A stretch of 64,000 nucleotides of DNA from an uncultured Armatimonadota bacterium. Lineage in GTDB: Bacteria > Armatimonadota > Fimbriimonadia > Fimbriimonadales > Fimbriimonadaceae. Location: NCBI GenBank assembly GCA_903927025.1, contig CAIYLG010000014.1, positions 124,001 through 188,000 of the forward strand. The letters are read 5' to 3'. A program made the translations under genes and the position numbers. Positions 45,127 to 54,298 of the stretch are shown in pieces. The notes beneath the pieces were generated by a model. That model was given only the letters and a program-made list of their open reading frames with translations. It made no database searches and was not told the DNA's origin. How positions within the stretch are numbered: position 1 is the stretch's first letter; each line of letters starts with the position of its first letter.

Positions 45127-46593
45127 ATGGACCCTCTCATTCAGCTTCAAGATGCAATTAACCGACGAACGTTCCTAAAGGGCGGCGCTGGGCTCGGACT
45201 AACGGCGCTATTCACTCTGATGGGGTCAGATGCGTTTGGATTCGACGGATTTTCGGGCCAGAGAAAGCGCATAGGCGGAATCCCGACTGTGCCTCATTTC
45301 AAGCCAAAGGCGAAGCGCGTTATCTACCTTCATCAGTCGGGTGCGCCGTCACAGATGGACTTGTTCGACCCGAAGCCTGAACTCGATAAGTTCAGGGGCC
45401 AGGATCTTCCTGAGTCGATTCGAAACGGACAGCGACTCACCGGCATGACGTCCGGCCAGAAGTCGTTTCCAGTCGCACCGACGATCTTTAAGTTCAACAA
45501 GCACGGAGAAAGCGGTCTCGAAATTACAGAGTTGATGCCGCACCTCGGAGGCATCATCGATGAACTTTGCTTCATTCGATCGATGAATACGGAGGCAATC
45601 AATCATGACCCTGCCGTAACCTTCTTTCAGACAGGCTCACAGCTTGCCGGACGTCCCAGTTTTGGTTCATGGATGTCCTACGGTCTCGGTACAGAAAATC
45701 GAGATCTGCCGGCATTCGTTGTGATGACTTCAACGGGAACCGGTCGAAAAGATGATCAGCCGCTGTATGACCGTCTGTGGGGGTCGGGATTCCTGCCCAC
45801 CGAGCACCAGGGCGTAAAGTTTCGAAACTCGGGGGACCCGGTGCTCTATCTGTCCGATCCGGATGGAATGGACAAGGCAACGCGCAGAGAGATGCTGGAC
45901 GACCTTTCTGGGCTCAACAAGATTAAGCTCCTCACAGCAAAGGACCCGGAGATTTCTACAAGAATCTCGCAGTATGAACTCGCGTTCCGGATGCAGACAT
46001 CGGTGCCAGAACTCACCGATATCTCAAAAGAACCGTCCTCGGTTAAGGAGATGTACGGTCCAAACGTCCACATTCCTGGATCGTATGCCTACAACTGTCT
46101 GCTAGCTCGAAGGCTCTCGGAAAGAGGAGTGAGATTTGTTCAGCTCTTCCACATGGGTTGGGATCACCATGACGGCCTACCGCGAGCGATTCGTGGCCAG
46201 TGTGAAGATACAGACCAGCCAACTGCGGCCCTTATCAAGGACCTAAAGCAGCGAGGTCTACTTGATGAGACTCTGGTGGTTTGGGGTGGTGAGTTCGGTC
46301 GAACGGTCTACTCTCAAGGTGAGCTGTCCATGAAGAGCTATGGTCGGGACCATCACCCTCGCTGCTTCACCATCTTTATGGCCGGCGCGGGCGTGAAGAA
46401 AGGTGTTGCATACGGAAAGACGGACGATTACTCGTACAACATCGTGGAGAACCCGGTGAGCGTGCATGACCTTCATGCGACAATGCTCAACATTCTGGGT
46501 ATCGATCATACAAGGCTTACATTCCGCTATCAGGGCAGAGACTTTAGGTTGACGGATGTTTCTGGCAACCTCGTCTCAGGAATCATGGCCTAG
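45127..46593 (+). CDS. DUF1501 family protein A
   Basis: 488 residues. INRRTFLKGGAGLGLTALFTLMG is a twin-arginine-type signal. KRVIYLHQSGAPSQMDLFDPKPELDKFRG, DELCFIRSMNTEAINHDPAVTFFQTG, RPSFGSWMSYGLG, NCLLARRLSERGVRFVQLFHMGWDHHD, LVVWGGEFGRTVYSQG, GRDHHPRCFTIFMAGAGVKKG and VSVHDLHATMLNILGIDH give the complete family outline, related to sulfatase/alkaline phosphatase folds (several His/Asp metal-site candidates). Exported, probably folded, with its PSD1 partner; it starts two bases after that gene's stop. Function unproven. Confidence 0.94.
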   Translation: MDPLIQLQDAINRRTFLKGGAGLGLTALFTLMGSDAFGFDGFSGQRKRIGGIPTVPHFKPKAKRVIYLHQSGAPSQMDLFDPKPELDKFRGQDLPESIRNGQRLTGMTSGQKSFPVAPTIFKFNKHGESGLEITELMPHLGGIIDELCFIRSMNTEAINHDPAVTFFQTGSQLAGRPSFGSWMSYGLGTENRDLPAFVVMTSTGTGRKDDQPLYDRLWGSGFLPTEHQGVKFRNSGDPVLYLSDPDGMDKATRREMLDDLSGLNKIKLLTAKDPEISTRISQYELAFRMQTSVPELTDISKEPSSVKEMYGPNVHIPGSYAYNCLLARRLSERGVRFVQLFHMGWDHHDGLPRAIRGQCEDTDQPTAALIKDLKQRGLLDETLVVWGGEFGRTVYSQGELSMKSYGRDHHPRCFTIFMAGAGVKKGVAYGKTDDYSYNIVENPVSVHDLHATMLNILGIDHTRLTFRYQGRDFRLTDVSGNLVSGIMA

Positions 46594-46609
46594 CCTAGGT
46601 CGCCTTTGC

Positions 46610-46639
46610 GGGTCGCTCCGGAACAGATCAGAGCGACCC
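46610..46639 (+). terminator. Hairpin after DUF1501 gene A
   Basis: GGGTCGCTC (46610-46618) pairs perfectly with GAGCGACCC (46631-46639), 17 bp past the stop. There is no T run, so termination is only probable. Confidence 0.5.
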
Positions 46640-46733
46640 ACTTCGCCTCCGGCAGAAGTTGCCTGCAAAATCAGGGCCATTTTGTCCAAAGCGGTCTAAA
46701 ACGCTCAATCGCAGACTGTTGTATGATGGCACT

Positions 46734-49700
46734 GTGAGATTGAACGTGCGGCGTGCTGTCCGCTTCGGAAAATCGGTTCGTATTGGGCTTCAGGTTTCAG
46801 GGTTTTGCGTTTTGTCCGTGGCGGTGTGGAGCCTCCCGGCCAAATTGTCCAAGCCAGCCCCGGCAAAGAAGCTGGATTACAATCGAGATGTTCGCCAAGT
46901 TATTGGCAAGTGCTTTACCTGTCATGGTCATGACAGCAAAGCGGTGGCCGCAGACTTGCGGCTTGACCAATTTGATTCCGCTACCAAGAAGCTGCCGAGC
47001 GGGGAAGTTGCGGTCGTTCCGTTTCACCCCGAGAAGAGCGAACTAATTGACCGCATCTATGCCAAGAATGCGCTTCAGATGCCGCCGCCCTCCAGCAACA
47101 AGACGCTGTCTGAAGACGAGAAGAAGATTCTTGCTCAGTGGATTCGCGAGGGAGCGGTTTATAAGAAGCATTGGGCATTTGTAGCTCCCGTGAGACCCGC
47201 GCTGCCGAAGGTGCGTGAGGTTGGCTGGGCCCGGAACCCGATTGATCAATTTATCCTGGCAAAGCTGGAGGAAGAGGGCCTAAAGCCTTCGCCTGAAGCA
47301 GACAAGCGGACGCTGATTCGTCGTGCCACCCTTGACCTCATTGGTGAGCCTCCCACGATCTCCGAAGTTAACTCGTTCCTCGCCGACAAATCTCCCAACG
47401 CGTACGAGAAGGTAGTGGACCGCCTTTTGGCCAATCCCAAGTTTGGGGAGAGGATGGCCATCGACTGGATGGACTGTTCTCGCTATGCAGACAGCAACGG
47501 TTTCCAATCGGACTATGAGCGCTTCCAATACCGCTGGCGCGATTGGGTTATTGATGCCTACAACAAAAACCTTCCGTTTGATGAGTTTACAGTCGATCAG
47601 CTAGCAGGCGACCTGCTTCCGCATCCAACCGTTGAGCAACAGATGGCTACGGGGTTCAACCGAAACAATCGAGTGAATACCGAGGGCGGAATCATCAGCG
47701 AGGAGTGGCGGATTGAAATGGTCATTGACCGCGTGGAAACCACCGCGGCGACATGGCTCGGACTCACTGCAGGTTGCGCACGATGCCACGATCATAAGTA
47801 CGATCCGCTCAGCCAAAAGGAGTTCTACGCCCTGAACTCCTACTTCAGCAATATTCCAGAGGAAGGAACTGGGGTGGATGCCGCAGTCAATCAGGTGCCC
47901 TTTATCAAGGCTCCATACCCAGATCAGCAGAAGCAAATGGCTGCGATTCAGGCAAAGCTTGCATCTGCCGAGAAGGTCGAAAAGACGTGCATGGCAAGCG
48001 ATGCCCCCAAAGCTGCCGAGTGGAATCCGACGACGGGAATCACGCTGTCTGCGGTTCCAGAGGGTCAAATCGCAAGATATGCCTTTACCGCTCCGGTTAC
48101 CGTTGATGGGAACGGAATCCCATCCCCCAAAACTTTTGGCAAGCCAAAGTTTGAACTTGGACGAGCTTCCGGGTCCGTTTCTACCGGCGGGGACAACTAT
48201 TTAGACCTCGGGCAGGTCGGAGATATCGATGGCACCAAGCCGTTCTCCTATGCGCTTTGGGTGAACCCCAAAAACGGAAGCGGTTCCCCGATCGCCAAGA
48301 TGGATGCCGCGCATGACTATCGAGGATGGGATCTCTACCTGCAGGGTGGACGACCGGCGACCCATTTCATCAATAAGTGGCCAGAGAACGCCATGAAGAT
48401 CACCTCGAAAATGGCGATTCCAAATGGAAAGTGGAGCCATATCGTGGTGACTAACGATGGCACCAGAAAGGCTGGCGGCCTGAAGATGTACATCAACGGC
48501 AAGCTAGTCGGCTCGGATACAGAGGCAGATGTCCTGAAGGATACGATTCACACAGACGTGCCTCTCACCGTTGGTCGAAGAAGTGGGAGCGACCAGTTTG
48601 AGGGCGAAGTTGACGATGTTGCCCTCTTCAGCCGTGCCCTTACTGCAAGCGAAGCAGAGAAACTGGCCAGCGTGAGCCCAGCGGCTCCTTACCTGCGAAT
48701 TGAACCAGCCAAGCGAACTGCGGATCAGAAGAAAGCGCTTGCAGAGCTATGGGCTTATGAGAATGACCCAATCTATCGCAAAGCCGAGGACAACCGAAAG
48801 AACCTTGCCGCTTCGCGAGACATGCTCGATGCTGTGATTCCCACTGTCAGCGTCATGCAGGAGATGGCCAAACCGCGGGACTGCTATGTGCTTATTCGTG
48901 GAGAGTATGACAAGCATGGCCCTAAAGTGACGGCTGGAGTCCCTGCGTTTCTCCCCCCGATTCCAAAGGGTTATCCCAACAATCGGCTTGGGCTGGCTAA
49001 GTGGATCGTGGATCCCAGCAACCCACTGACTGCACGAGTAGCCGTGAACCGATTTTGGGATCGATTCTTCGGAGTCGGCATCGTGGCAACAACGGAAGAC
49101 TTTGGAACTCGCGCGGAATATCCCAGCAATCCAGAGCTTCTTGACTGGCTTGCCACTGAGTTCATTCGGACAAAGTGGAACATGAAGGGTCTCATTAAAG
49201 AGATGCTGACGAGCGCCACCTATCGGCAGTCCTCAGATGTGAATCCGGAGCTTGTGAGGCGCGATCCAAACAATCGGCTGCTTGCGAGGGGACCTCGGTT
49301 TAGACTTCCTGCTGAAGTTCTTCGAGACCAGGCGCTCTGTGCTGCCGGTCTGCTCGTTGAAAAGATTGGCGGAAGGTCCGCACGGCCATACCAGCCCGCC
49401 GGTATTTGGGATGAGACGGCCGCATTTGGGAACCTGGTCAACTACAAGCACGATATGGGAGAGGGCCTCTATCGCAAGAGCCTCTACACGATTTGGAAGC
49501 GCACGGCATCTCCTCCCGAGCTGACCCTATTTGATGTTCCATCTCGTGAGATCTGCCGAGTCAATCGCCCGAGAACGAACACGCCGCTTCAGGCTCTCAT
49601 CATGCTGAACGACGTAACCTACGTCGAAGCGGCAAGGAACTTCGCAGCGAGAATCATTCAGCGCGGTGGAAAAACCGCTCAATCCCGAATGCGCTATGCA

Positions 49701-49928
49701 TACGAGACGCTGCTGTCTAGAGAGCCGAGCGCTAAAGAACTACAACTATTAGAGACTGGGATTAAGCGCGACTTGTCCCACTACAAAGCCAACCGAAAGG
49801 CAGCTCTGAAGCTGATTGCGGACGGCGACTCCAAGACGGGTTCAAACCTAGATCCTGTCGAACTCGCGGCATACACGATTACAGCCAGCGCCATCTTGAA
49901 CTTGGATGAGACGCTCACGAAGGAATAG
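46734..49928 (+). CDS. PSD1-type protein B (PSCyt1-DUF1549-LamG-DUF1553)
   Basis: 1064 residues from the GTG that aligns with paralogue A. Same order of parts: signal RIGLQVSGFCVLSVAVWSLP, haem-type [23 protein letters not shown]1549 ([30 protein letters not shown] in two stretches, [14 protein letters not shown]), LamG (LDLGQVGDIDGTKPFSYALW, KMYINGK) and DUF1553 ([37 protein letters not shown]). It is near-identical to A in PSCyt1 and DUF1549 and most divergent around the LamG region, which is where a carbohydrate ligand would bind. The DUF1501 gene B follows after 3 bp. A tandem duplicate with probable ligand divergence. Confidence 0.92.
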   Translation: MRLNVRRAVRFGKSVRIGLQVSGFCVLSVAVWSLPAKLSKPAPAKKLDYNRDVRQVIGKCFTCHGHDSKAVAADLRLDQFDSATKKLPSGEVAVVPFHPEKSELIDRIYAKNALQMPPPSSNKTLSEDEKKILAQWIREGAVYKKHWAFVAPVRPALPKVREVGWARNPIDQFILAKLEEEGLKPSPEADKRTLIRRATLDLIGEPPTISEVNSFLADKSPNAYEKVVDRLLANPKFGERMAIDWMDCSRYADSNGFQSDYERFQYRWRDWVIDAYNKNLPFDEFTVDQLAGDLLPHPTVEQQMATGFNRNNRVNTEGGIISEEWRIEMVIDRVETTAATWLGLTAGCARCHDHKYDPLSQKEFYALNSYFSNIPEEGTGVDAAVNQVPFIKAPYPDQQKQMAAIQAKLASAEKVEKTCMASDAPKAAEWNPTTGITLSAVPEGQIARYAFTAPVTVDGNGIPSPKTFGKPKFELGRASGSVSTGGDNYLDLGQVGDIDGTKPFSYALWVNPKNGSGSPIAKMDAAHDYRGWDLYLQGGRPATHFINKWPENAMKITSKMAIPNGKWSHIVVTNDGTRKAGGLKMYINGKLVGSDTEADVLKDTIHTDVPLTVGRRSGSDQFEGEVDDVALFSRALTASEAEKLASVSPAAPYLRIEPAKRTADQKKALAELWAYENDPIYRKAEDNRKNLAASRDMLDAVIPTVSVMQEMAKPRDCYVLIRGEYDKHGPKVTAGVPAFLPPIPKGYPNNRLGLAKWIVDPSNPLTARVAVNRFWDRFFGVGIVATTEDFGTRAEYPSNPELLDWLATEFIRTKWNMKGLIKEMLTSATYRQSSDVNPELVRRDPNNRLLARGPRFRLPAEVLRDQALCAAGLLVEKIGGRSARPYQPAGIWDETAAFGNLVNYKHDMGEGLYRKSLYTIWKRTASPPELTLFDVPSREICRVNRPRTNTPLQALIMLNDVTYVEAARNFAARIIQRGGKTAQSRMRYAYETLLSREPSAKELQLLETGIKRDLSHYKANRKAALKLIADGDSKTGSNLDPVELAAYTITASAILNLDETLTKE

Positions 49929-49931
49929 CAG

Positions 49932-51407
49932 ATGGACTTTGTAGATCCGGTACTTCAGCTTCAAGATTCGATCAACCGACGCACGTTCCTCAAGAGGGGA
50001 AGTGGCCTTGGTTTGGCCGCCCTCTTCACGATGCTCGGAGGTGATGTGTTTGCCTCCCTGGACACCAGGCAAAAAATGCAGCGAGTGGGCGGGCGCTCCG
50101 ACTTGCCCCACTTTGCTCCCAAAGCTAAGCGGGTCATCTACCTGCATCAGTCAGGTGCTCCATCGCAGATGGATCTCTTTGACCCGAAGCCAGACCTGGA
50201 AAAGTTCCGCGGACAGGAGTTGCCAGACTCGATTCGGAATGGTCAACGGCTGACGGGAATGACATCGGGTCAAAAGAAATTCCCAGTTGCGCCGACGATC
50301 TTCAAGTTTGCTCCCCATGGCCAGAGCGGCTTGGTGGTGAGTGAACTGCTTCCACACCTCGCTGAAGTGATCGACGAATGTTGCTTCATTCACTCGATGA
50401 ATACGGAAGCCATCAACCATGATCCTGCGATCACCTTCCTCCAAACGGGCTCGCAGCTTGCAGGAAGACCGAGCATGGGAGCGTGGCTATCGTATGGGCT
50501 TGGAACTCAAAACAAAGACCTCCCTGCCTTTGTCGTCCTAACTTCAATCGGCCACGGCAACACCAACGACCAGCCTCTATATGATCGGCTCTGGGGTTCT
50601 GGGTTTTTGCCCACCGAGCATCAGGGAGTCAAATTCCGAAACACGGGAGATCCTGTGCTCTATATTTCGGATCCAGACGGCATTGACAGAGGAACTCGAC
50701 GCGACATGCTGACCGAGATTGCTGATCTCAACCGCATCAAGCTGCACAGCGCGAAAGATCCCGAGATTTCCACCCGCATCTCGCAGTATGAGCTCGCCTT
50801 TCGAATGCAGGCATCCGTGCCAGAGCTAACCGATATTTCAAAGGAGCCCTCCAGCATCTTGGAAATGTACGGGCCTCACGTAAAGACGCCCGGTACCTAT
50901 GCGTACAACTGCTTGCTGGCAAGGCGCTTGTCTGAGCGAGGTGTAAGATTTGTTCAGCTCTACCACAGAGGCTGGGATCAGCACGGAGACCTGCCCAATC
51001 AGATTCGTCGGCAGTGCGATGATACGGATCAGCCTTCCGCAGCGCTGGTCAAAGACCTAAAGCAGAGGGGACTTCTTGATGACACGCTGGTCGTTTGGGG
51101 AGGGGAGTTCGGTCGAACCGTCTATTCCCAAGGCAACCTATCGATGACGGATTACGGTAGAGACCACCATCCACGCTGTTTCACTATCTGGATGGCTGGA
51201 GCAGGCATCAAGAAGGGAGTGTCTTACGGGAAAACAGACGATTACAGCTACAACATCGTCGAAAACCCAGTTTCCGTACATGACCTTCATGCGACGATCC
51301 TGAACCTCTTGGGAATCGACCACAAGAAGCTCACGTACCGGTATCAGGGGCGAGACTTCCGTCTTACGGATGTATCTGGCGAACTCGTTCACGCCGTCAT
51401 GGCGTAG
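49932..51407 (+). CDS. DUF1501 family protein B
   Basis: 491 residues, strongly similar along its length to DUF1501 protein A: INRRTFLKRGSGLGLAALFTMLGG signal, VIYLHQSGAPSQMDLFDPKP, CFIHSMNTEAINHDPAITFLQTG, LARRLSERGVRFVQLYHRGWDQHGDLP, VVWGGEFGRTVYSQGN, YGRDHHPRCFTIWMAGAGIK, SVHDLHATILNLLGIDHKKL. Differences include R for M and Q for H around the GWDHHD region (RGWDQHGD). It starts three bases after PSD1 gene B and a terminator hairpin follows. Confidence 0.94.
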   Translation: MDFVDPVLQLQDSINRRTFLKRGSGLGLAALFTMLGGDVFASLDTRQKMQRVGGRSDLPHFAPKAKRVIYLHQSGAPSQMDLFDPKPDLEKFRGQELPDSIRNGQRLTGMTSGQKKFPVAPTIFKFAPHGQSGLVVSELLPHLAEVIDECCFIHSMNTEAINHDPAITFLQTGSQLAGRPSMGAWLSYGLGTQNKDLPAFVVLTSIGHGNTNDQPLYDRLWGSGFLPTEHQGVKFRNTGDPVLYISDPDGIDRGTRRDMLTEIADLNRIKLHSAKDPEISTRISQYELAFRMQASVPELTDISKEPSSILEMYGPHVKTPGTYAYNCLLARRLSERGVRFVQLYHRGWDQHGDLPNQIRRQCDDTDQPSAALVKDLKQRGLLDDTLVVWGGEFGRTVYSQGNLSMTDYGRDHHPRCFTIWMAGAGIKKGVSYGKTDDYSYNIVENPVSVHDLHATILNLLGIDHKKLTYRYQGRDFRLTDVSGELVHAVMA

Positions 51408-51417
51408 CGCCAACTGT

Positions 51418-51452
51418 GCAAGGCCCAAAGCCTCTGGGATTTGGGCCTTTGC
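51418..51452 (+). terminator. Terminator hairpin after DUF1501 gene B
   Basis: GCAAGGCCCAAA pairs with TTTGGGCCTTTGC (one bulge), 10 bp past the stop; only short T runs. Confidence 0.6.
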
Positions 51453-51463
51453 GTCACGTGGGC

Positions 51464-51496
51464 TACAATCGAATTAGCACATCACTGTGCTAATTC
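51464..51496 (+). promoter_or_regulatory. TACAAT box overlapping a perfect operator-like palindrome
   Basis: TACAAT at 51464-51469 is followed at once by GAATTAGCAC, six bases, GTGCTAATTC (51471-51496), a perfect 10-bp inverted repeat ending 7 nt before the next ATG. Half-sites resemble CIRCE (TTAGCAC/GTGCTAA) but the gap is much shorter, so HrcA is unlikely. Confidence 0.65.
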
Positions 51497-51503
51497 AACT
51501 CGA

Positions 51504-51842
51504 ATGACCTGTACACGCTGTGGCCGCCACTTAAAGCATGGAGAGACCCTCTGCCTGAATTGTGGTGAGCCTGTACTGTCCGTCATCAACCCAAAGATTC
51601 GCGAGAAGCCAAGCGATATCATCAGTTGCCTGGTGATTGGGCTCTTTGTGATCTTTGGCATTCCCGCTCTGCTGTTTGGCGGCTATCTGCTGTTGCTGGG
51701 AATGGGAGTTGTCGGATCGAACAGCAAGCTGAAGGATGGTGGAACGATCACCGTCCTTGTCTCCATCATTCCACTTGGGGTCTTTGTGACCCTCTTGGCA
51801 TTTGTTGTTCGAGTGTGGTTTGGAAACCGTTCAGCAGACTAG
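51504..51842 (+). CDS. Zinc-ribbon plus two-helix membrane protein
   Basis: 112 residues from an ATG 7 nt after a perfect palindrome. The N-terminus MTCTRCGRHLKHGETLCLNCGEPV is a CxxC-x(11)-CxxC zinc ribbon, followed by a linker and two membrane helices (IISCLVIGLFVIFGIPALLFGGYLLLLGMG and TITVLVSIIPLGVFVTLLAFVVRVWF). Such small proteins are common and poorly characterised. The ribbon is expected on the cytoplasmic face. Nothing ties it functionally to the flanking genes. The palindrome suggests tight transcriptional control. Confidence 0.75.
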   Translation: MTCTRCGRHLKHGETLCLNCGEPVLSVINPKIREKPSDIISCLVIGLFVIFGIPALLFGGYLLLLGMGVVGSNSKLKDGGTITVLVSIIPLGVFVTLLAFVVRVWFGNRSAD

Positions 51843-51903
51843 GTTTTCGGAAATCGTAGCTCAACTAGATCCTTAGAGACCGGGATTGGGGTCAAATGAG
51901 GCC

Positions 51904-54192
51904 ATGCTGTCGATGACGCTGGCATCCATCCTTCTTGCGCTCCAGCTAAGTTCCCGTGGACCCAATCTGGTCGTTAACTCCTCTTTCAAAGCTGACCTTT
52001 CCGGTTGGGACGCCATTTGGTCTCGTGAGGCGAATGTTGCCTCTGCCGTCATCGAGCAGGGTAGATCCGATAGTCGTCGTGCGGTCGTAGTACGGCATAC
52101 CGGCACCAAGGACTGGTCCCTGGCTCAGCAAGAGCGAATTGCGGTTAAGCCGCGTCAGGTTTATGAACTTTCTGGCTGGGTGAAGTCGGAAGGCGGTAGC
52201 GGAACCCTCTCCGTGGTGCTCCAGAACAGCTCTGGGGTTGTAGTGGATTGGTCCTTTGGCGCGATCCAAGCAACAGGAACGGGATGGCAGTTTGTGCACA
52301 GATCTGTGTTGGTTCCCAAAGATGCCGCAAAGGTTCAATTCAGAATTATCGGTTCAGGGCCGGGAATCACCTCGGTAGAGGCACCCTCTTTTCAACTTGC
52401 AGGCGTGGTTCCCGAGCTCAAAGTGCAGCCAGTGACTCTGGATTCAGCGAAGTCGCACGTAACGATTTTTTCTGACGGAGCCGTTGAGCTGACGGCTGGA
52501 AAAGCCTGGCGATTTCGACCCTGGGGCAACGAATTCGTGGCAACTTCGCTCAAGCGCGTGGGACCCTCGGACGCAGAATTTACCGCCCTGGACGTCTCAT
52601 CAGGGAGTTCAGTGGTCAATCGAATCCACCTCGATCCGAAAAGTGGGGAAGTGGAAGTTTCAACCGATGCGCCAGACACTTCACAGATGTTCGGAGCCTT
52701 TCCTTCGGCCCTTGAATCTCACCCCGGTGACTCGCTGATCGTTCCCATGAACGAAGGATTGAGACTACCGGTTGAAGATAGGACGCTTGACGGTTGGTCC
52801 CTGATTACCTACGGGGGCCACGGACTCTGCATGCCGTGGACGGGTCTGATGGATCGGTCTGGTGCCGGAGTGATGACGATTCTAGAAACTCCAGACGATG
52901 CCGATGTCGTTTTCCAGCGGACGGAGGGAGTTCTGTCCTTTTCCCCTCGATGGGAAATTTCCAAAGGGAAGATTGGCTACCGGAGGATGCTTCGTCTGTG
53001 CACTTTCCAGAATGGCGGCTACGTCTCGATGGCCAAGCGGTACCGCAAGTACTCCATGGAGCACGGACTCTTCAAAACCCTTGCGCAAAAGCGAGTGGAG
53101 AACCCAAACGTTGACCGACTCATCGGAGCCGTAAATGTGTGGAACTGGGATTTGGATCCGCTTCAAACTTGCAAAGACCTCAAGCAGATGGGGTTTGATC
53201 ACGTGCTGTGGTCACGCGGCGGAACTGCATCCCAGGTTCGGGAGATCGCCAAGATGGGCTACCTGCCAGGTCGATATGACATTTTTCAGGACATTTGGGA
53301 TCCCAAGCACAGCCTCCCATGGATGCCCACTGAGGGCTGGCCCGATGATTTGGTTCTCGAAGAAAATAGCGATTGGATGAAGGGTTGGGCGCACCCGGAC
53401 AAACATCCGGATGGGACCATCACGTGGTATCAGGGCGGCGTGATCAGCTCGGGCAGAGGATTGGCTCGGGCGAAGCGGCAAATTCCAGCGGATCTGGCAA
53501 AGATTCCATATATGGCTCGATTCATCGACACGACAACCGCAAGCCCGTTTCGCGAGGACTATAACCCTGCTCATCCGTTGACTCGGAGCCAGGACCGGCA
53601 AAACAAAATGTCGCTGTTGGAGTTCTGTTCAAAGGACATGAGACAAGTCGTTGGAACAGAGACTGGGATTGACCCCTCTGTGCCGGTGGTGGAGTACTAC
53701 GAGGGCATGATGAGCCTTGGACCCTTTCGGTTGCCAGATGCAGGCACATTCATGATGGAGTACCGGAAGCCAACTCCAGAATTCCTGAAATTCCAGGTGG
53801 GTTACGGGTTCCGAATACCACTGTGGGAGCTTGTCTATCACGATTGCACTGTTGCTCAATGGTATTGGGGAGACGCTTCGAACAAAGTTCCAGAGGTCTG
53901 GGATCAGCGTGATCTTCTCAATATCCTGTACGGCACAGCTCCTCTGCTCATGTTCGATAAGGATCGGTGGGGACGAGAGAGAGATCGAATGCTCCAGACG
54001 TATAGGAACGTGTGCGAGTGGAATCGAAAGATTGGCTACGACGAGATGCTCTCTCACGAGGACGTCACCGTCGATCATCGCGTCCAGCGAACAACCTGGA
54101 GTTCCGGGCGCGCTGCGACGGTGAATTTTGGCAACGAGCCGTTCCAGGGAATTCCCGCGAAGTCGTTCCGAGTCTCGTCTGTCAATCACTAG
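51904..54192 (+). CDS. Secreted candidate glycoside hydrolase with N-terminal CBM-like domain
   Basis: 762 residues from ATG (a second ATG at 51913 is possible), with signal MLSMTLASILLALQLSS. Residues about 25-170 have a jelly-roll carbohydrate-binding outline (NLVVNSSFKADLSGWDAIW, YELSGWVKSEGGSG, RSVLVPKDAAKVQFRIIG). The rest resembles DUF5696/GH101-like enzymes: a beta-sandwich region, then a barrel-like part with VNVWNWDLDPLQTCKDLKQMGFDHVLW, GRYDIFQDIW, YMARFIDTTTASPFREDYNP, VVGTETGID and VVEYYEGMMS. Aspartate/glutamate residues in the FIDTT and GTETG strands are candidate catalytic residues. Likely degrades an external glycan. The family is not certain. Confidence 0.6.
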   Translation: MLSMTLASILLALQLSSRGPNLVVNSSFKADLSGWDAIWSREANVASAVIEQGRSDSRRAVVVRHTGTKDWSLAQQERIAVKPRQVYELSGWVKSEGGSGTLSVVLQNSSGVVVDWSFGAIQATGTGWQFVHRSVLVPKDAAKVQFRIIGSGPGITSVEAPSFQLAGVVPELKVQPVTLDSAKSHVTIFSDGAVELTAGKAWRFRPWGNEFVATSLKRVGPSDAEFTALDVSSGSSVVNRIHLDPKSGEVEVSTDAPDTSQMFGAFPSALESHPGDSLIVPMNEGLRLPVEDRTLDGWSLITYGGHGLCMPWTGLMDRSGAGVMTILETPDDADVVFQRTEGVLSFSPRWEISKGKIGYRRMLRLCTFQNGGYVSMAKRYRKYSMEHGLFKTLAQKRVENPNVDRLIGAVNVWNWDLDPLQTCKDLKQMGFDHVLWSRGGTASQVREIAKMGYLPGRYDIFQDIWDPKHSLPWMPTEGWPDDLVLEENSDWMKGWAHPDKHPDGTITWYQGGVISSGRGLARAKRQIPADLAKIPYMARFIDTTTASPFREDYNPAHPLTRSQDRQNKMSLLEFCSKDMRQVVGTETGIDPSVPVVEYYEGMMSLGPFRLPDAGTFMMEYRKPTPEFLKFQVGYGFRIPLWELVYHDCTVAQWYWGDASNKVPEVWDQRDLLNILYGTAPLLMFDKDRWGRERDRMLQTYRNVCEWNRKIGYDEMLSHEDVTVDHRVQRTTWSSGRAATVNFGNEPFQGIPAKSFRVSSVNH

Positions 54193-54298
54193 TGAGTTCA
54201 TTGCGATGCGCGGTGGTAAACTCCACCGTTCGCTTGCCCGATGATGGGCCGAGCAACGCCCTGCCCTTCTATCCCTATTAACTAAGAGGACCTTCAGC

